Part shown: piece by piece, positions 27,221 through 40,695 of the stretch
How the letters are laid out: each line of letters starts with the position of its first letter
Numbering within the stretch: position 1 is the first letter of the stretch
From: Epiperipatus broadwayi
Lineage: Eukaryota; Onychophora; Udeonychophora; Euonychophora; Peripatidae
Assembly (NCBI GenBank): GCA_028023455.1
Contig: JAQFVV010012507.1
Coordinates: 2,553,456 to 2,617,455 of the forward strand
Length of the DNA: 64,000 nucleotides
Reading direction: 5' to 3'
Position numbers and translations under genes: made by a program
Notes under the pieces: generated by a model
Seen by the model: only the letters and a program-made list of their open reading frames with translations
Told to the model about the DNA's origin: nothing
The model's database searches: none

Positions 27221-27905
27221 TACAAGTGGGCAATTATACAGGGTAGGTGGCTTAGTTACCTTGTATGGCCTAAATATTCTATATGCAAATCAGTATTCAT
27301 TAACCATATCACATCATCTCTCATTCATTATTGTAGCTTTAGTGTCTCACATCAAGAAACTTTTGTTTGAGCTCCTAATTAGTTTAATGCATCAGTCTGT
27401 ATTTTACTTTTACCAGTTATTTTAGGTATTGTTTGTATACCATTGGTGTGCAACTGATTAAGATCATTATTCTTAATTTTTATTCTATGTCAGCTCTTAT
27501 GAGAGCCATAAGGAGCTAACCTGTAATTATGAATTTTGTTACTGAATTAGTTTTCTGCTATGCTAGTAAGAAGTCTATTGATTAGAGATGAAAGATGTGT
27601 AATATCTTTTTCATGTTCTTCAAATGTATATTTAATTATGTGGTAGATATATATTTGGAGCTTTATAATCTTGAAGATGACTTGTTTTCTGATGGGATGC
27701 CTTTGATCTACAAAATGTTCATATGTTTAGAACTTTGATGAATCTATACAAAGGATTTTAATCCAAGAAAATACTATGATATAGCTGCCAAAAACATGGC
27801 ATTTCACCATCATTTTCTCTAATTGGAAGAATGATGTCTGATCACCAAACCATTCAAAAATTTTTTTGTCTAATTTTCTTTTAGTAATGTCATTCATTTT
27901 AAAAC
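27221..27905 (-). pseudogene. Possible Gag-like region of the gypsy relic
   Basis: Upstream of the protease on the same strand, a frame starting near 27898 (MNDITKRKLDKKIFEWFGD) runs about 45 residues, then continues with interruptions through a helix-rich stretch (YTFEEHEKDITHLSSL) to about 27480. Its position fits a Gag. I see no zinc knuckle, so this is inferred mainly from context. Confidence 0.35.
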
Positions 27906-29550
27906 AGATATGTCTAATATTACTTCTTACAGGATTGTCAAACTGTCAATGTTTTGGAAAGTATAATTTATCACTTCCTTCTTATATTTTTTTCTGTAAA
28001 AGAAATAATGCTATATAAATATTTATTTCCTTTTTTCTAGTCACATAATGTCAAATTTTTAATAATATGACATATATTCATAATGTGCTATCCAATTTTA
28101 GTATATAAGAAATTGTAGCAGAGTGTAGAATTTAATATTTGTTTTAATAAACTTAATATACATGGTAGCCATGAACTATGCTATATTTTGTTCCAAGTCT
28201 TCTTTGTGTTCAAAAGAAATAACATGTAATAGCTCATCTTTTCTCAGTAAACATTCACTGGAATAGAACATGTAGTGTGTATTGAAGTGCAAATGTATAG
28301 AACTATCAAAATGCATATTCCCACATATATAGCATAAATCTGTCATATATATATATATATATAAATGAATTTTAAAACAATAATAGTATACTTGTTAATA
28401 ATAAATGGAGGGATATTTATTTTATTTTACTGTGGGTTCATTCACTTATGCAGCTATTAGAGCAATAAGAATAAAAAAGAAACTAACTCCTATCATATTT
28501 TTATCTTTAAAATAAAGAAATATTAAAATAAGCATTGTGCAATAATTTTTTTAATAATTTTTTTCTCATATCGAAACAATAGACTCACTTTTTTCAATGA
28601 AGTACTATCTCTAATTATATTAATATTAATCAATATTTTGAAATTTTGTAAATCTTGTACTTTTAGAAAATATTTTATTAATTAAAATATTGTTTATCGA
28701 ATTCAGAAAGGATTATAAAGGACGAATAAAGTATATGTGCAATAATATATACTGAAGATAATTTATTCAGAAAAGAAAATTGTCAGCTTATTATTGAAAT
28801 TTATGAATTTTAATGTTTTTTTTTTGTTGATTTATTTATATTTTTATGTGTTTGTTTACATTTGCTGTATTTTCAATTTATTAGTGTTATATACATGATT
28901 CTGTAAACTATAACAATTGACCATTAAATAATATTTTAAAACTTCATTGTTTAATTATTTGAATGCTATTGGTTGTCTTTTTCTTCATGTATTCTTTTGT
29001 TTCTTTGATTTTTCTCTTTCCATCATTTTATTTCTTTTCTGATAATTTCAATAAAATCTGGATCAAATTCCTGTGCATGCTGCATTTTTTTTTTTTTTTT
29101 TGAGATTTTAAAATACTGACACAGTTGTAGAATTATTTTTTGCTTTTTTGTTCATAAATGAATGCTGCATAATTTTTGTTTTAAACTTTATCTTAGTTTC
29201 CTCATAGTATATATAGAAGTTTGATTGTTTACATTGAGCATTGTTTAACATTAGATCAATCTGTCTTGACTACTTTATCTTGTGTATTATTAATTAATGT
29301 GTTCAAAGTCATATATCTTAAAGACAGTATTAAATTTCTGCTGCTTCACTCAAATTTTATTTCTGTTACTCAGTACATTTGACCATAATATTTATGACTT
29401 TTATGTATTCTTTTTTATTTAAGATACTATATATATATATATATTCTAATATTCTCTCTTATAAATGAATTTGTAGTATTATTTTCAGGAGCTTCCGTGT
29501 AGTAAATATATAATAGATAAATAGCTGATGTTTCAGTGCAATGACAAATA
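27906..29550. other. AT-rich DNA without recognisable genes
   Basis: AT-rich with a TA run near 28345-28363 and a T run near 29084-29101. No coding signal found. Confidence 0.5.
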
Positions 29551-29583
29551 CTTTCCTTATAACTTCTTTCTCAAATCATAAAA

Positions 29584-30240
29584 ATGTGGGTGGTTCCGGC
29601 ACAACTTTTTTCACTGGCAAACACAATGTTACATAGAACTAAGAGACTTTTTGATGACAGCCATTTTTATCATGATCTTCATAATGGATTTGATCACAGG
29701 GTCATTGATACGGTTTATGATATAATAAGAAAAAAAGATTTTGATACTTCAGAAATTAAGACAGTTCTGCTATATATAAAGGGAGTAACTGACAAAATTG
29801 ATAATGTTTTAAAAAATAATAATATTCACACAGTTTATACTATATTTTTAAAAAAATAATGAAGTTCTTATGTGTGTCATGGAGTATATGAAATTCCATG
29901 TGGAATTTGCTTTCATACATTGGGCAGACCAATCATAGAATAAATACAAGAAATGAAGAACCCAATTTGTCAGTTAGAGAAAAATCCATTTCATCAGCCA
30001 TTTATTCACACATTAAATTAACTAATGATGATATAAATTTTAATAAAACACATATTCTGGCAAAGATTGAACAATATGACCAGAGACTGTTAAGGGAAGG
30101 TATAGAGACTTTTAAAAGACCTATGAGCATAAGTGAAAAGTGTGAATTGAAAAAAATTAACAACATGCGGAAAAAGCAATTGGAAGACTTTTTTTTTAAA
30201 AAAAAAAACTTCCAAACCTATAGAATGTCTGAATGAGAAG
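29584..30240 (+). pseudogene. PLE family B, 5'-truncated connector plus GIY-YIG nuclease
   Basis: The connector after RT is readable: LANTMLHRTKRLFDDSHF, then YIKGVTDKIDNVLKNNNI at about 29770. After two stops near 29858 comes the GIY-YIG nuclease: GVYEIPCG at about 29881, then in a shifted frame SYIGQTNHRI, and later SAIYSHIK and FKRPMS. These match the C-terminal half of Penelope-type PLEs and differ from families A and C. The RT catalytic part is missing, and the 5' break is at about 29560. An 8-A/9-T tract near 30190 adds a further shift. The copy is inactive. Confidence 0.8.
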
Positions 30241-30361
30241 AAAATGACAAAGGAAAAAAATAATGATTTGAAATCTCACTACATACATTCTTGTGGTTTG
30301 AGAAAGAGGAAGCTTTGAGGAAAGGACTTGTTATTATACTGAAATGTCAGCTATTTAGTTA

Positions 30362-30610
30362 TTACATTTTTAGTAAATGGAAATTTCTGGAAATAATAGT
30401 ATGAATGTAATATATACATAATATATTGAAACAAGCATTTACCAGATCAAAAGTAAAAATTTCCAAATTCTTCACTTTATTGAATTTAAAATTACATAAA
30501 CAATTATTTTGATGCAAAAAAGCTTTCAGGCTTGCATGTTTATGAACCTTTGGCACTTGAGATTTCACATTAACACAGATCCTAATATTAAATGGTTTAA
30601 TAATCATATG
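30362..30610 (-). pseudogene. Old inverted fragment of PLE family C (RT thumb region)
   Basis: The minus-strand frame begins MIIKPFNIRICVNV, followed by SLKAFLHQNNCLCNF and FDLVNACF. It aligns with the segment MIIKPFEIRGFIHP / LQAFLHRNMQLCKF / KDLLQAGY of the tandem array at 48.6-56.4 kb. Identity is modest, so this is a much older copy of the same lineage. It lies directly beside, and opposite to, the family B remnant. Confidence 0.65.
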
Positions 30611-30614
30611 TTAA

Positions 30615-31338
30615 TTCACTGTATTGGTGCTGCACTTTGTTTAATAAATGTCCTCATCTTTCTCAGAAACTTTCATCTAATTTGATTCTGATATTTTATT
30701 TAATTTTTTTAGATATATTATCGGTAACTTTCTTCAATACCTAATGAAGATGTCATTGTCACGTCATACTTACACACAACTTTATAATGATTTAATATAA
30801 AGAAAAATATATTATTCTTTTTATCTGTCACCCATGAGCCATATCTTTTTTTTTGTCATTTTATATATGTTGCCTTTGAATGTGGCTATAATATCATTGT
30901 ATCCATATTAAATCATTATAAAAACTGTGTGTATTTATGGTATATAAATGAATATTTACAGTGTGCACTGCAGAATGTTATTGATAATTTGCCTGAAGAA
31001 TTAAATAAAGATCAGAATTAAATTGGACTAGCGAGTCTGAAAAAGATAATGAAATTTGTTATTCACATTTAAAAGTAAAGTGGAAAGACAATGTGTTGAA
31101 TTATAAAATGATAAAATATATATTAGGAAGTGTGATAATATGAAGTCAAAAGTATCAGAAATAATATTGTAGTGGCATAAGTATACAAATTTAATTTGAG
31201 TGTAGGGAAATTACATCTTTGAACAATTAATTAATAATACATAAGACTGTTTACTGTGGGTGAAAAGAAGGTTATTATAAGTGTAATTATTATTGCCATA
31301 TAAATATTCATACTGTATGAATGTTGATGAATTGTTAC
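30615..31338. other. AT-rich DNA without recognisable genes
   Basis: Nothing supportable seen. Confidence 0.5.
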
Positions 31339-31353
31339 AATATGCATGCATCT

Positions 31354-31455
31354 TGCATTGGTGGTCGAGAGGTCAGCGCGACTGCCTTGCATTTGCAGGC
31401 AGTTGCCCGGGTTGCGGGTTCATGTCCCGGCCGATGCTATGACATTTAAAAAAAA
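31354..31455 (+). mobile_element. tRNA-Gly-like SINE with 15-bp target-site duplication
   Basis: A 102-bp insertion is bounded by identical copies of AATATGCATGCATCT (31339-31353 and 31456-31470). The body folds as a tRNA. Acceptor arms GCATTGG (31355) and CCGATGC (31431) pair over 7 bp. An A box TGGTCGAGAGG fits TRGYNNARNNG, and a B box GGTTCATGTCC is near consensus. The acceptor matches tRNA-Gly(GCC) genes as I know them. A short tail ATGACATTT and an A run complete it. It is a SINE, not a functional tRNA: the anticodon arm is distorted and there is extra sequence before the T arm. Confidence 0.85.
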
Positions 31456-31470
31456 AATATGCATGCATCT

Positions 31471-34400
31471 GATATTTCTTGAGGGTGACATGAATTTTTT
31501 TCAAAGTTAGAATGAATGTATTCATTTATGTATGTGTTAAATGAGGGGTAAGATTCATAATAATATGTTGTGACTGAATTTACTGTTTGACTGTGTGTAC
31601 ATGATGATCTTGATAATATTGACTAAATATTTTTTTTTTAAATGTGTCTTTCATTCTCCAATAATCAATACAATACAGAAGTTTGCTACTAAAATTAGAA
31701 GCTATTAGTAATTATCGACTTTTGGACCTAGACTGCCCTTAGATGATGATTTTATATTTGATCACTTATATATTTAATAGGACAGCTAAAGATTTTTTGA
31801 AGAATTAAGCACGTACGTATTCTGAGATGTATTTTATTATAACTTATATTAAAAAAATATTATTAGCAATTGATAGTATATCAACTTAGTAGTAAAATAT
31901 CTATCTTAACAAAATTTTAAATACCAAAAATTTAGATTTATACTCAAATAAATTCTCATTTAGTAAAATGTATTCAAATATAAATTCTTATTTTATTCTA
32001 AAAAGTAAAGATTTTTTACATAGATGTATAGAATTGTTTTGAATAAACCCAAAATATTCATAACTTTTATGAAAGATGTTAATATTAGAATTGGAAAAGA
32101 AGTGAAAGTTGAAATGACACTGGATAAATTTGAGTATGGCAATATGAAGGAAAAGAAATACAAACCAGTGGTATTTTAAAAAAAGGTATTATATTAAGAT
32201 TTTTTTGGAATAAAAAATGCTTAAAGAAGATTAATTTGAAAGCATTCCCATGAAGTATATATTTATTATTAGATTCTAACATACTTTAGAGAAATAAATT
32301 TATTAATAAAAATGGTAATGACCATATTCACATGAATGTAAGTGTAAGAAAGTATTAAAAGATTTTTAAAATTATTTAAATGTGATTAATAAGAAGATAA
32401 CAGATATTTAGTTATAAAAATAGATATACATATAGCAGGAACACACACACAAAGAAGTAAATAATTACAAATAACTAGCTTACCTTTTAAAAATGATGTG
32501 AAAAACAATAATTAATAACGTAAGCAAACATCACTGTAAATTGGTAAGAAAATTTTTAGAATTGAAAAATTTGATAACTATAGAGTATCTTCTTGGTATT
32601 TAAGGGTTTGTTATTTCAATAATAAGGCAAAAAAGGTGGCAAAATTGTTAGAAAGAGTAATGACATCTTTAGCACCATGAAGAATTCCATACAACTTTAT
32701 ATAGTAATAAAAACATGAAAATAAATTATTTCATTCAATGTAACAGATTTTATATAATGAAATAATAAAAACAGGAAATAAAGTATTTCATTCAATGCAA
32801 CATATTTTATGTAAATTAAATAAGACATGTCTAAATTTATGCCAAAGGAAGCACACCAATAAATGATTGAATAATTACAGAGATTTTTAATAAAAAATCA
32901 GATCAAAAATTGAGAAATTATTAGCATGGTTATAAGTGTATGTCAATTACTTTAATTACAAGAAATTATTTTGCTCAACTTACCTTATTGTTTCTTAATT
33001 ATTATATGACTCCCATGTAAGTAATTATACGATTACTTAATTATTCATAATTTCGTAGACTTCTTTTTTATTAAGTTAGATAATTATTAGAAAAACAATA
33101 CATAGTTTGTAAATGAATCATCAAAGAGATATGTATGTTAGGATTAATGCATTGAGAGTAACATATATAAATATCATCTAAACGGGATAAAATAGAGATG
33201 TATTGTCTCACTAGAATTCTTAATATTAACTTACTACTTTTTGTTTTTGCTATTGATATAACAGGTAACTGGGGAAATCAGTAATGATATTAGTAATTAA
33301 ATAAATTTGAATAGCAGTTGTTAAAATATTATTTTATTTATCTGTAAAAAAAATACTTATATTATTTTAAACTGTTTATAGAGAATTTATATTTAATCCA
33401 AAGCAAAGGACCAACATGATTTTAAAGATAGTTATATCACAGTATGTTATATCCAATTATTAAAACAAATTTATAAAAAAGACTAGGTTACAAAAACTCA
33501 CTTTGTTTCTGACATCTCTTCGAGCAGAAAATTCAACATATATATATATATATTCAAACATATGAGTTTAATTAAAACTTTGTCCTTTTTTTTTTTTATA
33601 AAAAAAAAAAACTTTATTATTTTTAAATTATTCATTTGATTTTTTCAGGAAATAAATTGCTTTATTTGAAAATCATGAACGTTTTGTCTGTGAAATTCAA
33701 TAAAAGTGCTTCTCTGTAAATAGTCAATATTTATTTTTTTGTGAAATTGAATTTTCTATAACAACTTTTGTTCCAGTATTTAATTAACAATACAAAAAGG
33801 AAATGAATGTATTTTATATTTTAAGAAAACACACAATATTGCCGCCTTCCCTTCCAATTTTATTGCAAATTACTTTAATATTAATTAAAGATAAAAGTAA
33901 AATATAGGCTCAGCACTTATAGAAAAGTGTTACGCCGTAGTGAAGGTTGCACTATGGTAGATAATATATTTTATTTATTCTGCCACATATAGCGCACCTG
34001 GTCAACCAGATTATCCTAGTACTTTCATCTTTTATGTAGTATTAGTTTAACACACATTGGTTGAGTAACAGTAGTAACAACGGTGAGATTATTTTAGATA
34101 AAAATGTGTAGGGAACATGTTTTTTTTTTTTTTTTTCAAAATTTATCTGGCCTAAACTTGAATATCAAATTATAAACTGACCAAGTAGATGCCCTTATCA
34201 TTATTTAATAGTTCTGATATTTTTAACATGCATTGCATTATAAAATGGAATAGTTTTTTTTAATAATAAACGAAAAATATTTTTTTTATAAAATAAAAAA
34301 GTTTCATATGGTTGGTTGACTTTAAGAAAATTGGCAAGATGTGTTCATTCCATTTTGACATATAAATATTTCATAAGATACATCTCAAATTTATCAAAAG

Positions 34401-37400
34401 AATATATAATTTTTTTGGTTGTTTATTTTTTTTTTAGAAATTAAATTTAAATTGCAGTGGCTTACTTATATATATATATTATTATTAAAAAAATACTTTT
34501 TAACTTTTAAATTACTGTCTTTCTTTTTTAAAAGTGAAATTTGCTCTTATATGCACAAATATTTTTATATACATATACATCTGTTTACATCAAGAGGAAT
34601 GCTTATTATATGAACCTATTGTGCAGACATTTTATTATGCCTACATTTTTACACATTATAATATTATTTTTAAAACAAATTATCATATGTAATTATTATT
34701 ATTACTTTTTCACATTTATTAGACGATCTAATTTATATTTCAGTTAGCATGTTAGTTGCTAACAATGATTATTTGTATAGTGTAATTGTATTAATAATCG
34801 TTCGTTTTATTTGTGTATTTTAAGAATGTATGCTAATATTTTGGCATGCCATTTACATTTAGTATACTTTAATGAGATATTTGTTACAAATATTCAAAAA
34901 GTATGTTCTATATATTTTTTCTAAAGAAACATTATCTGACTAGTTATCATTTTTTAAAAGACATTAAACTCTCAACTTAGAAACAGAGACTAGAAGTGGT
35001 ATCTTATATCACTCCTAAAAAGGATTTGTTTTTTATAAATATTTTAAATTTGATTTTTTAATTGTAACATTATTTACAGTACATATTAAAATGTTTGTAT
35101 AAAATATTTAAAAGATATAACCATAAAATCACAAAAATGAAGAAATAAAATTATTTTTAATTTGAGTCAGTTGATTGTTTTTTATCATTATTGCTATTAG
35201 TAACAATAAGTTATATATTTGTCTTAATAAAATAGAGGAAAAATTGCTATCACTTGCAAATGATGCAGAAAAAAAAATTACAGCTGTTTAGACTACATTT
35301 GATATAAGATACTCTTAAATCTGAAATGGGTGTATAAAATTTCTAATATGCAAGCTAAATTTAAACTAATTTGATCTTTTCAAAATAGAGGCATACTTAG
35401 AAAGATATTGAGATAAACACCTGTTCAATTTAAAAAAAATATGAAATTAAAGCATTTGAAAATTGATAGTGGATTGCATACCAGTTATAGACATCGATGA
35501 TTAACTATAAAAAAAATCTATATTGCAAATACTAATAATAACTATGTAAATAGTATGCTTTTTTAATGGTATAATAGATATCAAATTATGACACTTTTAT
35601 ATATCATGCCAATATATTTTTAAAAACCCTTATTTTGAGAAAATTGGAAAAAAATATTAACTGCTACACTATTTTTAAAACCTTTTAGTTCATTTTATGT
35701 ATTATCAAATTAATTTGTTTATATATTATTCAGTTATTTAAAAATATAATTTTTTATGAGATTTTTAGTGAAAATGAACAATGACTTAGATATTAGTCAC
35801 ATTGTAATACAATCTTAGGTGAAAGGAAAAATGATTTAGTTCTAAACAAAGTGAAATATAAAAACCTATGTGTATTAGCTAGTTTGTAACCAAGAAATCA
35901 TAATGATTATTTAAAAGTTTGTTATAATATATAAAATATTTTATTTTTTATTTTTACATTTCATAGTTAAAATTTAATTGATAATGCATATTTTAAAAAG
36001 GCTTCCCATGTTTATTCATCTTTAGTTTTTTCAAATGTTGGATTGAGTGCTTTTTGAACTAATTTATGATAGATTAACATAATTTTTATAAATGCTTTAA
36101 TTTTCTGCAACTAAAAATTACCATTATCAATATGAAATTATTAAAACTATTTCAAGAATATTTATCCCAACATAGAAATGTAATTAAAATTATCTTAGCT
36201 TTATTATTACTATGAATATTTTTGATAATATTATAACAATATCAACACACGTGATTCTGAAAGTTATTACAGAATTATATAAATTAGAACAGCTTTCTAC
36301 TCTGGCATCACCTATTATAAGCTTGAGTAATCAGTGATTACCATATGGTTGTGCATTTTAATGCCTATTTATGGTTTTTGCTATACCAGCAAGATATTAA
36401 AATTTAAAGGTGGAATAAATACAGTTATATATTGACAACCACTTTCTATTTTTAATAAAAAAAAACAGTTCAAGTTAGATTCCAGATGCATAACTGCACT
36501 GATGCTGCTTTGAATCCCTTAACCCTCCTTGATTAAAATAAAATCCAGAAAATCATCTAGAAATAGGAATTAAAATGAACTATAAGTAGATAATACAGTA
36601 ATTACTTAAGTTTACAATAAATAGAACTACAAAAGAAGAGCTGTTTTTATTTATATAATAATGTAATTTTGTGTCATATTCTTATGATATTTTAATTTTC
36701 TTTATACTATTATATACATTCAAATATCAGCCTTTTAAGCTAATTGTGCATATGCTTTGCGAGTGTTAATAATAAATGAATACTTTCTCACCAATACAAG
36801 ATATAGTATTTATGCAGGAATGTACGCTATATAAAATAAATGCTTATTTATACTATTATAAAAATGTCTATAATTTTGATAAATCATATATTGATTCATG
36901 TAGGTGTTATTTTTTAAAATAAGTAGACTGACATGTATTATGATTAAATTATCTTGTCCATCAACAATAGATATTTGCTATTGATTATCATCACTTTATA
37001 TCAGGTACATGTCTGCATGTTATTATACTTAAAGATAAAAGCATTGGTATGATGAAAGATTTAATTAATATCTTTTATATTTTGCTCTGTTCTTTTCTTT
37101 AGATTAAAAATTATAATATATGCCTGAAAAGTTTTTATCGCAAAAAAGTATAAGATATATTGAGTATTATATGTTTGAAAGGTTTCAAAGATAAAACAAA
37201 TCAAAAAGCAAATTTATTTCACATTATTTTGAAAACGTGCTTCGTAATATACATTCTAAATAAGTTTAATGTATATAATGTATATAAAAGCTTTGATATT
37301 AGGTTAATGGAAGATGTCTTTTACAATATTTTTTTTTTACTGTAAAATTGAAATAAATTACTTACATTACTAAAAAAAAAAAAAAAAAGCAAATCGTACT

Positions 37401-37500
37401 ACAGATAAAATAAACTAACTGACTTTAATAAAATAATGGACTCATTAAGAAGTGACTGTGTAGAATGATTTAATTATAAAATATAAAAAACTGTTAAATA
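31471..37500. other. AT-rich DNA without recognisable genes
   Basis: AT-rich sequence. A ~58-bp tandem duplication (ATTTCATTCAATG... twice) lies at about 32703-32818. ORFs at 32085-32282, 34419-34747 and 37160-37345 are F/I/K/N-rich chance frames. Confidence 0.55.
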
Positions 37501-37510
37501 TATTAATATA

Positions 37511-37810
37511 GGGTATATGAACACAGACTTTCAGATGACCCATCACTCTCCACTCTATCTAACAACACTGATACACTCAAGCACATATATGCTGAAAAGA
37601 TAAATTGTCTATCTTAATATATATCTGAGCACTTATAGTATATATGTGTGGGAGATGATAATCTGGACCAACTGATGATTGCTGGTTTAGCATTAAATAC
37701 GTATATTGGTGATTATTTATCTTTTCAACATATATGTGCTTGAGTGTATCAGTGTTATGAGATAGAGTGGAGAGTGATGGGTCATCTGAAAGTCTGTACT
37801 CATATACCCT
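37511..37810. mobile_element. 300-bp foldback element with ~85-bp arms
   Basis: GGGTATATGA at 37511 is mirrored at the right end by TCATATACCC (to 37810). The arms continue through CAGACTTTCAGATGACCCAT, CACTCTCCACTCTA and GATACACTCAAGCACATATA, almost perfectly complementary. The spacer shares GGGAGATGATAATCTGGA with the foldback repeats at 1.9 and 63.8 kb. It is non-coding. A 73-bp TA microsatellite follows at about 37857. Confidence 0.8.
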
Positions 37811-37853
37811 ATATATATAGACACAGGCATATAATAAGCCTGTGTTTCAATTG

Positions 37854-37856
<3 letters not shown>

Positions 37857-37938
<82 letters not shown>
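37857..37938. repeat. Long TA microsatellite
   Basis: About 80 bp of uninterrupted TA, 45 bp right of the foldback element. Confidence 0.95.
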
Positions 37939-37942
<4 letters not shown>

Positions 37943-38907
37943 GAAAAGAATTATGGTAATTTTTTAAATCCAAGAATGATTTAATTTCAGAAAACATTTT
38001 TATAAATGAGTAGAAAAATATTGTTTAAAGATATTCCACAATATTTTAAGACATGATCTTCAATAGGTGGAGGTTATTAAAATGATTGTATCGTAACAGA
38101 CTTTTCAAAAAGCTATTTTAAATGCATTTTAGCATGATAGCATGCTTTTGTGAAAAGTAGATTTCATTTATAATATAAAAGACTATTACAGGGGTATAGA
38201 TTTCAATAAGTGTACATATCTAAATGTAGAATTTTACAGAAAAGTACAATAATAAAGCTTGTCGTAGGGTTAGATAAAGATAAAGTAATAGTGGATTTAC
38301 TAGTAGAAATATGAAGCATTATTTGCCAGGCTTAATCACAGCGATAATATTTTTATTTTTGTAATCAGCATGCCATCATTTAACTGAGTAATCCTTACTA
38401 ATTTGTAATTTTTAGTCTACCCTCAAATTTTTTTAGATGGCTCATTTACCAACTACTATATATAGTTAGCTCGGCTGGCCACTACCTAATAATAAAATTC
38501 TAAGCCTGTTTATGACCTGGAAATTTTTAAAGCTTATCCATTCAGATTCAAATTCCAAGTTATAGCTGCTAGATGGATATGCTATTCTGTAAACTATGAA
38601 TGTCTTAAGATGTTTCAGTGTTTTTGAAATAGAAGTTCTCTGCATAAATTAAAATGAAGCATTGCAGAGTGCCAAATAAATAGGCCTTGCCACCAACATA
38701 TAATACATGTGAATTTATTTGTGTTTCATATATAAGTCACTTCCTTTTTACTTTGTTTTGTCATTTGTCTCCTTTTTTTTTTCTTTTGGAGTAGAATATG
38801 AAAATTATATAGTAATATTATTCTCTTCTGGCCTTTATGAATATATTACTTGCAAGGAAATAAAGTCATATATCATGTGACTTAATTTAATAAGCTTGTA
38901 TTACAAA

Positions 38908-39450
38908 TATTATATAATGAGCATGTCAATAGCTCTTAGCACACATTTCAGAATATCCCTATCCTCAGACTGATTTTTAGTATCTGGCTTTCATCAGTGA
39001 AGCTCTAGAATATTCAACCATTAGATTTAAAATATTAGGTCAAGTCCAGTACTTTATCTAATGATTAGATATTAAGTAGAAAATCTGAAATTTTCAGACA
39101 TCCATATGTCTTCAAATCCAGCTATATAACTTAAATAGTATATGGCACTTAAATAAGTTCAGATACGCCATATATTAATAGATTTAGCTGTATAAAATTG
39201 GCAAATAACAATAATTGCAATAACAATAATTACTATAACTGAATTTGAATACATGTGGATGTCTCAAAATTTCAGATTTTCTACTTAATAGTTAAGCATT
39301 AGATAAAATGCTGGACTTGGCCTGGTATTTTGAATCTAGTGTTTGAATATCCTAATGTCTCACTGACAAAAGCCAGAGATAGAAAACAGTCTAAGGATAG
39401 GGACATTCTGAAAATCTTAAGAGCTATTGGCATGCTCATTATATAATATA
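38908..39450. mobile_element. ~540-bp foldback element with ~200-bp arms
   Basis: ATTATATAATGAGCATG near 38910 is mirrored by CATGCTCATTATATAAT ending near 39448. The arms extend about 200 bp inward, with matching words such as ATAGCTCTTA, GATAGGGA/ATCCCTATCC, and AGAAAATCTGAAATTTT with its complement. Arms are diverged by scattered changes and small gaps. The interior has no coding capacity. Confidence 0.8.
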
Positions 39451-40585
39451 AAATACATAACTTTTATGCAGGTATATATATTAAGCCAAAAATTTGTAAA
39501 TAATGTCTATAAATTTATTATAAAAAAATAATTGAATTTGCACTAACATTATTTTTTTCAAAAAAAAAAAAAAACATGATGAGGAAAAAACTATCATTAT
39601 CTAAATTTAATAGAAGTGTAGGGTGATCATACCTATATTAGATACATCCCCCCCCTACAAGCACAAAATATACATTTAGGCAATACAGTATGTAGACTTA
39701 TCATATAATTTCATCAATAGAAATTTCTAAAGTGAATTTATTCAATAAAATAAACAGAGAGTTAAAGATGCTTTATTTTTATATTTTTGACATTCAATTT
39801 TCTGAGGATAATATAAATACAAGTAATAAATTTATAATGCAATGCTAATTATAACTATTATCTGTTTATTTTGTGATTATAGCCTTTTTTCTTATCTGTC
39901 TTTACCTATTTATTTGTCTGCTGCATAAATTTTAGTACACTTGTTGAATTAGAGATGTTATGATAAAAGTTTTTAGTTCAATTTACATTTCAATCTGTCA
40001 CTGTGGAGCTTGAACATCCCATTACTTTTCAAGAAATTAATCATGATTATTTCCCTCCAAAATTAAGTCTTTGGATCAATTACTAACTCAATTTCTCTCT
40101 TTGGAACTTGATTGTTACATCTCTTCCTAAGCAAATGATCATCTGATTTTTCTAGCTTGGGTTGGTGCAATGATGGAATGTTAGATTTTCCTTTTCAAAT
40201 TTTGGATCGATTGTCAGCTGAGTGGAAAAAACTCACTTTGGTTATTTTATTGGAACTACATGCTTAATCCATTACAGTGATGCTTGAATATTAATTAGCA
40301 TAACAGTCAACAAAGTGATTTATTATTTTAATGCAAATGGCTCACTAAAGTTTAAAAATGTAGATAATTGTCTATATTGTGTAAAAAAAAAAGACCACAG
40401 CAAGTTTTATTATTTGATCATAATTTCCATCAATCTTATCAAAAAACTTGATACATATAGTGTATAATTATGTAAATATTTAAATATTTATAAATATCAA
40501 ATGTAAAAAAAAAAAATATTTGGCATGCACTTTTATATCGATTCTTTAAGAATCTGATTTAAGAATTATAGTAATGTATTTGTAA
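39451..40585. other. AT-rich DNA without recognisable genes
   Basis: Nothing supportable seen apart from A and C homopolymers. Confidence 0.5.
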
Positions 40586-40587
40586 TT

Positions 40588-40659
40588 AGTTGATTAATGA
40601 ATTATATATATATATATATATATATATAATTCATTAATCAACTATATATATATATATAG

Positions 40660-40693
<34 letters not shown>

Positions 40694-40695
40694 GC
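40588..40695. repeat. Two adjacent TA-core palindromes
   Basis: 40588-40643 is a perfect palindrome: AGTTGATTAATGAATT-(AT)n-AATTCATTAATCAACT. About 15 bp later, GGGCA at 40659 and TGCCC at 40691 bracket a second TA run. The arrangement repeats the pattern at 27.0 kb. Confidence 0.95.

Noticed and set aside
31355-31438. Functional tRNA gene
   Set aside because: Target-site duplications and an A-tail mark it as a SINE, and the anticodon and T arms are distorted. The same applies to 58487-58558.
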